Source of the DNA: Acidimicrobiaceae bacterium
GTDB taxonomy: Bacteria > Actinomycetota > Acidimicrobiia > Acidimicrobiales > RAAP-2
DNA length: 37,405 nt
NCBI GenBank assembly: GCA_003133405.1
Contig: PKXH01000093.1
Coordinates: forward strand, 69,111 to 106,515
Direction of reading: 5' to 3'
Shown here in pieces: positions 31,787-37,405 of the stretch. Position numbers and translations under genes: made by a program. Within the stretch, counting starts at the first letter, position 1; each line of letters starts with the position of its first letter. The notes below the pieces were generated by a model, which saw only the letters and a list, made by a program, of their open reading frames with translations, was not told the DNA's origin and did no database searches.

Positions 31787-33912
31787 GCATTCTGGAGTAC
31801 CGACACCGCTTCATCGACGGACTCGGCTTTGGACTCGACCGCTTCCAACTCGACGCCATCGAAGCCGTTGACCAACACGTCAACGTCCTGGTGAGCGCAC
31901 CGACTGGATCGGGCAAGACGCTCATCGCCAACTACGCCATTGGTCGTGAGCTCGAACGAGCGCAGCGGACTTTTTACACGACGCCTCTAAAGGCACTCTC
32001 AAACCAGAAGTACCACGAGCTGGGGGCTCTCTACGGTCCGTCCCGGGTGGGGCTCCTTACCGGCGACGTCTCACTCAATCGCGAGGCGCCGGTCGTGGTG
32101 ATGACCACCGAGGTCCTGCGCAATATGCTCCTCACGGAGTCCGATCAGCTGACCTCGCTCGGACTGGTGGTGCTCGACGAAGTGCACTATCTCCAAGACC
32201 CGTTTCGCGGCGGCGTCTGGGAAGAAGTGTTGATCTTGACGCCGACCGCGGTGCGATTCGTGGCTCTCTCGGCCACCATTGGTAACGCAGAGTTTTTGGG
32301 TGAATGGTTCAACCAGGTCCGCGGTCCCACCACCATCGTGGTCGAAAAGACTCGCCCTATCCAGCTCCACAACCACGTCGCCGTCATGAAGCGTGGACAG
32401 CCGACCGTCGATATCATCGATCTTCTCGACGGGCCCCGACTTTCCGATGACGCGCGTCGCATCGACAATTCGATGAAGGCCACGAGGCGTTTCCGCCCCG
32501 GACCCAAATGGCAGCGGCCGAGATCCAGCGCTCCTCCACCGCCCTTTCGCGCGCCGCGTCGCTCCGAATTGATGCAAGCGCTCGAACGTGACGATCTCTT
32601 ACCGGTCATTGTGTTTATCTTCTCGCGTGCCGCGTGCGACGACGCGGTGCACCAATTGCACCGCGACGGGATGCTCTTCACGACACCCGAGGAACGTCGT
32701 GAGATCGAGCATGTCGCCGAATCGCGCCTCGTGGACTTTTCGAGCGAAGACCTCCAGGCCCTGGAATACGCCGACTTCATTGACGCTCTTCGACGGGGCA
32801 TCACCATGCATCACGCCGGTATGGTGCCAGCGTTTCGCGAGATCGTCGAGACGTGCTTTGAGAGAAACCTGCTCGCTGTCGTCTTCGCCACCGAAACGCT
32901 GGCCCTCGGAGTCAACATGCCGGCCCGTTCGGTGGCCCTCGAGCGCTTCACCAAGTACTCCGACGCCGGCCGCCAATTCCTCACCAGTGCCGAGTACGCC
33001 CAGATGACCGGACGAGCCGGACGGCGGGGCCTCGACGACGAAGGTCACGCTCTCGTGTGTTTTTCGAGCGACCTCTCCCTCCACGACGTCGCACGGGTCG
33101 CCCTGGCACCGCCGTCCGATTTACACTCTTCGTTTCGCCCGACGTACAACCTCACCGCGAACCTGATCAACCACTTTAACTACGACACCGCCTTGGAGGT
33201 CGTCGAGCGCTCTTTCGCCCAGTTCGAAAACGATCGACGGCCCTCGAGTAAGAAACGGTCGTTGACCGATCAGATGGTCGCTCGGCACCGCGTCCTAGAA
33301 GAGCTCGGCTACGCCGACGGATGGCACTTGAGCAGCCAGGGCCAGCTGCTGCGCTCGATCTATCACGAGTGCGACCTCTTGGTGGCCGAGTCGCTGAGTG
33401 CGGGCGTCTTTGAGGGTCTAGAGCCCGCGCAACTGGCGGGGCTTTTGTCGTGTTTCGTCTTTGAGTCCAAACGCTCCTCTCGCGTCGCGAACGTCGCGCG
33501 TCGGGTCTCGACCAAGAAGAAACGCGTGCACCACGACCGTCTCGGTCAAGAGCGCCGCGCGAGCCTGGGCGAGCGTCTCAGCGAGATCACCGTCATCGCG
33601 GCCACGATTCGCGGCGTGGAGGAACGCTATCAAGTGCCGCACTTCAAAGAGCCCGACGGTCACTTCTCGACCATCATCGCGGCCTGGGCGAGGGGCGTGA
33701 CGCTCGGCACTGTGCTCGATATCGCCGACGCTGAAATCGGTCAGACGTCACCAGGAGACTTCGTGAGGAACGCGAAGCAGGTGGCCGACCTATGCGAACA
33801 GTTGGCGCGAATGCGACACCTGACCGACGTCGCCGACGTCGCCCTCGAGGCGCGAAACGCCGTCTTACGCAGTGTGGTCACGGGCGCCTCTAGCGTCCAC
33901 CCGCGCGACTAG
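31783..33912 (+). CDS. helY: DEVH-box Ski2-like RNA/DNA helicase (HelY)
   Basis: This superfamily 2 helicase is related to Ski2/Mtr4 and to mycobacterial HelY, which also follows tatA-tatC (Rv2094c-Rv2092c). Motifs: Walker A SAPTGSGKT (about 38-46), TTPLKALSNQKY, the DEVH box VVLDEVHYLQD (about 131), LSATIGN, the second-domain IFSRAACD, and QMTGRAGRRGLDDEG (about 406). Between the two RecA domains lies a basic proline-rich insert (about residues 225-262). At 709 residues it is about 200 shorter than the roughly 900-residue M. tuberculosis protein, mostly at the C-terminal accessory part. GTG 31783 overlaps tatC. Substrate (RNA or DNA) is unproven. Confidence 0.92.
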   Translation: MSILEYRHRFIDGLGFGLDRFQLDAIEAVDQHVNVLVSAPTGSGKTLIANYAIGRELERAQRTFYTTPLKALSNQKYHELGALYGPSRVGLLTGDVSLNREAPVVVMTTEVLRNMLLTESDQLTSLGLVVLDEVHYLQDPFRGGVWEEVLILTPTAVRFVALSATIGNAEFLGEWFNQVRGPTTIVVEKTRPIQLHNHVAVMKRGQPTVDIIDLLDGPRLSDDARRIDNSMKATRRFRPGPKWQRPRSSAPPPPFRAPRRSELMQALERDDLLPVIVFIFSRAACDDAVHQLHRDGMLFTTPEERREIEHVAESRLVDFSSEDLQALEYADFIDALRRGITMHHAGMVPAFREIVETCFERNLLAVVFATETLALGVNMPARSVALERFTKYSDAGRQFLTSAEYAQMTGRAGRRGLDDEGHALVCFSSDLSLHDVARVALAPPSDLHSSFRPTYNLTANLINHFNYDTALEVVERSFAQFENDRRPSSKKRSLTDQMVARHRVLEELGYADGWHLSSQGQLLRSIYHECDLLVAESLSAGVFEGLEPAQLAGLLSCFVFESKRSSRVANVARRVSTKKKRVHHDRLGQERRASLGERLSEITVIAATIRGVEERYQVPHFKEPDGHFSTIIAAWARGVTLGTVLDIADAEIGQTSPGDFVRNAKQVADLCEQLARMRHLTDVADVALEARNAVLRSVVTGASSVHPRD

Positions 33913-33921
33913 TTTCGCCCC

Positions 33922-33927
33922 TAGTCT
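33922..33927 (+). promoter_or_regulatory. Possible -10 box of the ThyX-like gene
   Basis: TAGTCT lies nine bases before ATG 33937, giving a leader of only about three bases. It is part of a small GACTAG/CTAGTC inverted repeat (33907-33912 and 33921-33926) that includes the helY stop. Confidence 0.35.
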
Positions 33928-33936
33928 CGTAACTCC

Positions 33937-35550
33937 ATGCATCCCTACGTTGCCGAAGAGTTCACCGATCTCGAGGTTTCGGTGCTGCGGCGCTACTTCA
34001 CGAATCTCGAGGGGCCGGTCTTTGCCCTGGTCAACTTGCCCGAGGTCGTCAAGGGCGCCCTCTTTGCTCGCTACTCGCGCTCTTCGAAGAGTTTGCGCCG
34101 ACTCTTTCTCGACGAGTTCGTCGGTGACCTGGAACTGGCCGGCGACGTCTCCATCGACGCGACCGTGGGACTCGCTCGCGCCGATGATCTCTATCAGAAG
34201 ATCTTTGTCGAGTTCGGCGACGATTCGGTGGCGCAACTTGGCGGCGTGCACTTGGCCTGCGAGCAGGCGAGCAATATATTGACCAAGGTCATCGAGCGCG
34301 GGCGCCTGATGAGCTATTTGGAGCAGTCGACGCGCTACCTGGGCTACGACCGGCGACTCAGCAACGGTCGCTACCGGTTTTATCGAGATAGTGACCTACT
34401 CGATTCGCGCTTTGGCGCGCGCTACATCGGTGAGATGGATCGGATGTTCGACACGTACCGCGAACTCCTGCCGATTCTCACCGACTGGCTGGCCGTGAAG
34501 TTTCCCAAGACCTCCGCCGACACGGACTTCGTCTATCGCCAGGCCATTCGCGCCAAAGCACTCGATGGCCTTCGAGGCCTGCTGCCCGCGAGCGCGCTGT
34601 CGAATCTGGGCATCTACGCGTCGGGCCACGCGTACGAATCGCTGCTGTTGCGGATGCGCGCCCACCCCCTGCCCGAAGTACGCATCTACGCCCAGATGAT
34701 GCTCGACGAGTTGATGAAAGTCATCCCTTCGTTCTTGAAGCGACTCGACGTGCCAGATCGTGGTGTGGCCTGGACCGAATATCTAGCAAGGACCCGCGAA
34801 GCGACGCGCACGCTCCTTAGTGAGAAGAATGACGAGATCGATGGGCCAGGGGAGGAAGCGGGGGAGTACGTTCGGCTCGTCGGCTTCGACCCAAAGGGCG
34901 AAGATCGAGTTCTCGAGGCCATTGTGTTCGCTAATACCGCGCTATCACACGAGCAGGCTTTTCGACGCGTCGAGGCTTTGAGTGCCGACGAGCGCGCGGC
35001 GCTCTTTCTTAGCTACGTGGGGCCCAGAGGGAATCGACGTCATCGACCAGGTCGGGCCTTTGAACGTACCGACTACCGATTCGAGATCGTGAGTGACTAC
35101 GGGGCGTTCCGAGACCTCCAGCGACACCGATTATTGACAATCGAATGGCAACCGCTCTGCGTGGACCTGGGCTTTGACGTACCCGAGATCGTTCGAGAAG
35201 CGGGCCTCGCCGACCGCTACGAAGAGTCGCTCCAGCGCTCGGGTGAGTTGTTTAGCGACGTACGGGGCGAGTTTCCCGAGCAGGCCCAGTACTGTGTGGC
35301 GCTGGCCTTTCGGATCCGCTACGTCATGCAGATGAACGCCCGTGAGGCCATGCACCTCATCGAACTACGTTCCGGCCCCCAGGGCCATCCGAGTTATCGC
35401 CGCGTCGCCCAGGAGATGGCCCGACTCATTGACGAAGTTGCTGGTCACACGGCAATTGCGAGATCGATGAAGTACGTGGACTTCTCAGAAACGGACCTGG
35501 AACGCCTCGAGGCGGAGCGGGCGGCGGAGCGAAATCGTCAGAATCGTTAG
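33937..35550 (+). CDS. Tandem ThyX-like (FAD-dependent thymidylate synthase family) protein
   Basis: Length (537 residues) and internal pattern indicate two fused ThyX-type domains; canonical ThyX has 220-260 residues and acts as a homotetramer methylating dUMP. The ThyX signature is RHR-x7-S. The first half has RGRLMSYLEQSTRY (121-134), where His is Gly but the Ser is kept. The second half has RHRLLTIEWQP (396-406), where RHR is intact but the Ser is Pro. FGDDSVAQ (93-100) corresponds to the GHxS region, and MHLIELRSGPQGHPSYRRVA to the C-terminal ThyX segment. With both signatures incomplete, thymidylate synthesis is doubtful; a flavin- or nucleotide-binding role is possible. ATG 33937 follows helY by 24 bases. 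Confidence 0.8.
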   Translation: MHPYVAEEFTDLEVSVLRRYFTNLEGPVFALVNLPEVVKGALFARYSRSSKSLRRLFLDEFVGDLELAGDVSIDATVGLARADDLYQKIFVEFGDDSVAQLGGVHLACEQASNILTKVIERGRLMSYLEQSTRYLGYDRRLSNGRYRFYRDSDLLDSRFGARYIGEMDRMFDTYRELLPILTDWLAVKFPKTSADTDFVYRQAIRAKALDGLRGLLPASALSNLGIYASGHAYESLLLRMRAHPLPEVRIYAQMMLDELMKVIPSFLKRLDVPDRGVAWTEYLARTREATRTLLSEKNDEIDGPGEEAGEYVRLVGFDPKGEDRVLEAIVFANTALSHEQAFRRVEALSADERAALFLSYVGPRGNRRHRPGRAFERTDYRFEIVSDYGAFRDLQRHRLLTIEWQPLCVDLGFDVPEIVREAGLADRYEESLQRSGELFSDVRGEFPEQAQYCVALAFRIRYVMQMNAREAMHLIELRSGPQGHPSYRRVAQEMARLIDEVAGHTAIARSMKYVDFSETDLERLEAERAAERNRQNR

Positions 35551-35610
35551 AAATTTGTACTTTTATGCACTCTTTAGGCCTAGATGGCGCACGTTCCTTG
35601 AAAAAAGCCG

Positions 35611-35616
35611 TACAAT
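35611..35616 (+). promoter_or_regulatory. -10 box of the acidic zinc-ribbon gene
   Basis: TACAAT, 24 bases before ATG 35641; the resulting leader of about 18 bases contains the Shine-Dalgarno GAGGAA. No good -35 at normal spacing. Confidence 0.5.
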
Positions 35617-35640
35617 GCCTGCGCTACTGAAGAGGAACTA

Positions 35641-36090
35641 ATGGCCAGCGAAGTTGAAAACGATGAAGTCTTTGATGAAGAGGAGCTCGCCGACGGCTTC
35701 ATTGAAGAGATCGTGAGCGAAGAAGAGCTCGAGGACGCCGTCAGCGAGATTGTTGACGATGACGACGTCGACGCGGACGTCTCGGTGGTGGAACTGAGCG
35801 AGGACGATGAAGTGGTGGCAGCGGTCGCCCTCGTAGAAGAGGACGAGGACGTCGTTGACGACGCCGACGTGGAGTTGGCCCTCGACGAAGTGCTCGCCGA
35901 GACCATCTTGCGTACCTCGGTCCCCGAGGACGATGACGAAGCACCTATCGAAGTAGATCTCACCCTGGACACCACTGAGGTCATCTTGCCCAAGCAAGAC
36001 GACGAGTTTCGCTGCAAATCATGTCGACTTCTCAAAAAGACGAGCCAACTGGCCGACAGGGCCAGCATGCTCTGTCGTGACTGTGTCTAG
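35641..36090 (+). CDS. Acidic protein with C-terminal zinc ribbon (DUF4193-like)
   Basis: This 149-residue protein is dominated for its first 120 residues by Asp, Glu and Val repeats (very low isoelectric point, probably disordered or helical) and ends in FRCKSCRLLKKTSQLAD...LCRDCV. The four cysteines (125, 128, 145, 148) form a CxxC...CxxC zinc ribbon, and the FxCxxC...SQLA pattern resembles actinobacterial DUF4193 proteins, which are usually near 100 residues, so the acidic part is extended here. DUF4193 members have no established function; a nucleic-acid- or polymerase-associated role is only a guess. It has its own promoter and Shine-Dalgarno. Confidence 0.8.
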   Translation: MASEVENDEVFDEEELADGFIEEIVSEEELEDAVSEIVDDDDVDADVSVVELSEDDEVVAAVALVEEDEDVVDDADVELALDEVLAETILRTSVPEDDDEAPIEVDLTLDTTEVILPKQDDEFRCKSCRLLKKTSQLADRASMLCRDCV

Positions 36091-36131
36091 GACCTGAGTG
36101 GTGTCGCAACCATGCACCGTTTCGACGTGAC

Positions 36132-36542
36132 GTGAAGGTCTCTGTCGTCACTTCGGTCTCGCCCGAGCTTGAGGAGTTGTGGCGCCACGCTTACCATGAC
36201 GTGGCGGTCAAACGAGGCGGTCACGCGCTCTTAAAGACCCTGGGTGACACCGGACACGGCGATGATTTACTGTCCAGCTTGGTGGCGTCTTCGACCTTGT
36301 GGATAGTGTCAGAAAAGGGCCTCGTGAAGGGCTTTGGCATCAACCGCGGCGGGGTAGTGGAGGGGATTTATGTATCTCCAGAGTTTCGCCGCCAGAAAGT
36401 GGCCACCTCACTGGTGAAGGCTTTGCTGGCGAGCGACACGCCACCCCTCGACGCCTACGCCTTACCCGGTGACCGAGCGATGAAGTCGCTCTATGAGTCC
36501 CTGGGCTGGAAGGCGCGGCTTCTTACGATGCGCGGCGGGTAA
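36132..36542 (+). CDS. GNAT-family N-acetyltransferase
   Basis: This 136-residue single-domain GNAT protein transfers an acetyl group from acetyl-CoA to an unknown amine. The core is VEGIYVSPEFRRQKVATSLVKALL (given as the acetyl-CoA-binding region, about residues 76-99), where RRQKVA matches the Q/RxxGxG/A pyrophosphate loop; the closing SLYESLGWKA is the usual final strand-helix. GTG 36132 is the plausible start; an earlier ATG at 36112 is in another frame. The last 20 bases overlap the 3' end of the convergent gene. Confidence 0.82.
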   Translation: MKVSVVTSVSPELEELWRHAYHDVAVKRGGHALLKTLGDTGHGDDLLSSLVASSTLWIVSEKGLVKGFGINRGGVVEGIYVSPEFRRQKVATSLVKALLASDTPPLDAYALPGDRAMKSLYESLGWKARLLTMRGG

Positions 36543-37405
36543 CCGACCGTCGTAGTACTCGAGTCGGCGGCGGAGGCGGGGGGACCTTCATGCCGAGCAA
36601 CTTGGCGAGTTCGGGGATGGCACCGGCGTTGTGCACCGCGACCGCCCGACTGGCCTCGTCACTAGGAATGCCCTGGGGCTTCACGTTTCGCCGTATCGAG
36701 GTGTCGGCGGCGAGTTCGACGATCTCTCTCCACTGGAGAGGGTCTTGTTCCGCGCTGAGTGCTTCGGAGACCAGCGCCACCACGCGAACGGCCGCGTCCG
36801 CGCTGACGCGCGTCGACACGTCGGGCGGGCGCGCCACAAGACCCAGGGCCTCTTTCACGTTCTTCGACGTAATCGCGGCTTCGAGTCTTTCGTTCCACTG
36901 CGTGCGCAGGTGGTCCACTCGCGCCGTCAACGACGCTTGCAACTCCTTCAACTGAACGCGGGCGTCGTCGTCGAGCGACACGGTTTTGGCTGACGTCACC
37001 ACTGCCCGCAGGTCGCGCAGGCGCAACTCGCGGCCAGCGATAATGGCACCGCCCGCCCGATCCTTCCACAACGCGAGGTTCGTTCGCTTGATTAGTTCCT
37101 CGGCGATGCGCTCGATCGTGGTGGGATCAATGGTGGGGCGTCCCTGCGCGGACGCGTTCTTATTTTGCAGGGCCACAGCGGAGCGGACGGAGGGCATGCC
37201 GCCGCGCAGGAGCTGTTCTGCTACGGGCAACTGTTCTGGGGACAACGTCGCGAGCAACGCGTTTCGGTGAATTGTCGTCAACTGCGGCTGCAGGGGACCG
37301 CGCGGCCGTTCGGCGTGGCCCACGCGAGCCGTTCGTTCGGCGCGTGGACCACGAGCCGGGCGCTCGCTCGAGGTGCCGACCGGGTCTTCGCTGCGAGGAC
37401 CTCTG
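36523..37405 (-). CDS. Hypothetical protein, arginine/proline-rich N-terminal region (5' end outside window)
   Basis: I do not recognise this protein. The frame stays open to the right edge of the window, so the GTG at 37323 is probably internal. The visible part has about 293 residues: an arginine/proline/glycine-rich, likely disordered stretch (about the first 40), then a mainly helical region (for example TIERIAEELIKRTNLALWKDR and LKELQASLTARVDHLRTQWNERLE, each quoted as a part) and a proline run PPPPPP near a basic C-terminus (RVLRRSVTRRAS). There are no membrane helices or cysteine motifs. Helix-rich folding and basic tails could suggest nucleic-acid or ribosome contact, but nothing assigns it. 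Confidence 0.7.
   Translation of the reverse strand, partial: RGPRSEDPVGTSSERPARGPRAERTARVGHAERPRGPLQPQLTTIHRNALLATLSPEQLPVAEQLLRGGMPSVRSAVALQNKNASAQGRPTIDPTTIERIAEELIKRTNLALWKDRAGGAIIAGRELRLRDLRAVVTSAKTVSLDDDARVQLKELQASLTARVDHLRTQWNERLEAAITSKNVKEALGLVARPPDVSTRVSADAAVRVVALVSEALSAEQDPLQWREIVELAADTSIRRNVKPQGIPSDEASRAVAVHNAGAIPELAKLLGMKVPPPPPPTRVLRRSVTRRAS

Noticed and set aside
35580..36068. Serine-rich open frame antisense to the acidic zinc-ribbon gene
   Set aside because: The repeated GAC/GAG codons of the acidic protein read as serine and other simple residues on the other strand; low complexity explains the open frame.
1..37405. CRISPR arrays, insertion sequences, rRNA genes, riboswitches
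   Set aside because: I looked for regular short repeats, transposase motifs, terminal inverted repeats, rRNA cores and a thi-box upstream of thiO (the gap there is only 80 bases) and saw none.

Overview
The window looks like ordinary chromosome from a moderately GC-rich actinomycete (Actinomycetota). The evidence is a complete Pup-proteasome locus (Arc ATPase, Dop, Pup, 20S beta and alpha, PafA), a fused F420-cofactor synthase FbiC, the actinobacterial type of transaldolase, a small acidic zinc-ribbon protein of DUF4193 type and the tat-helY arrangement known from mycobacteria. Short GTG-started genes, 4-base GTGA/ATGA overlaps and many leaderless promoters fit the same group. A deep lineage such as Acidimicrobiia is my guess, not something the sequence proves. 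I see no mobile element, phage, CRISPR array or rRNA.

Layout. 1-1341: end of the tryptophan operon (trpB partial, trpA). 1554-5601: a SatP-type acetate/succinate transporter, then a convergent FAD-dependent amine oxidoreductase, a fumarylacetoacetase-family hydrolase and a DEDDh exonuclease. 5612-7147 (minus): thiO, thiS, an unannotated 51-codon gene and tRNA-Pro(GGG). 7228-14969: gltB-gltD (GOGAT), an acyl-CoA synthetase and a 65-residue coiled-coil protein. 14966-21412 (minus): LOG-family protein, fbiC, transaldolase and transketolase. 21472-23365: thioesterase, three small membrane-associated proteins in overlapping reading frames and trmI. 23362-23598 (minus): a small ferredoxin. 23699-30001: arc-dop-pup-prcB-prcA-pafA. 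30020-33912: lepB, a TatA/B subunit, tatC and helY. 33937-37405: a tandem ThyX-like protein, an acidic zinc-ribbon protein, a GNAT acetyltransferase and an unrecognised arginine/proline-rich protein that runs off the window.

How the parts work together. PafA attaches Pup to target lysines. The Arc ring unfolds pupylated proteins into the PrcAB chamber, and Dop recycles Pup. The Pup encoded here already ends in Gly-Gly-Glu, so it should not need Dop to deamidate it. The pafB-pafC pair found after pafA in mycobacteria is absent, and signal peptidase I sits there instead, next to the Tat translocase. GltBD supplies glutamate, Tkt/Tal form the non-oxidative pentose phosphate branch, and FbiC makes the F420 deazaflavin chromophore.

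I did not find a clearly new multi-gene system. The best leads are: a recurring leaderless promoter rule (TANNNT, six bases, start codon) at eight genes; two perfect 10-2-10 inverted repeats at the pup/prcB and prcA/pafA boundaries; the tandem ThyX-like protein, whose two halves have each lost a different part of the flavin/dUMP signature; and several very small genes that standard length cut-offs miss.
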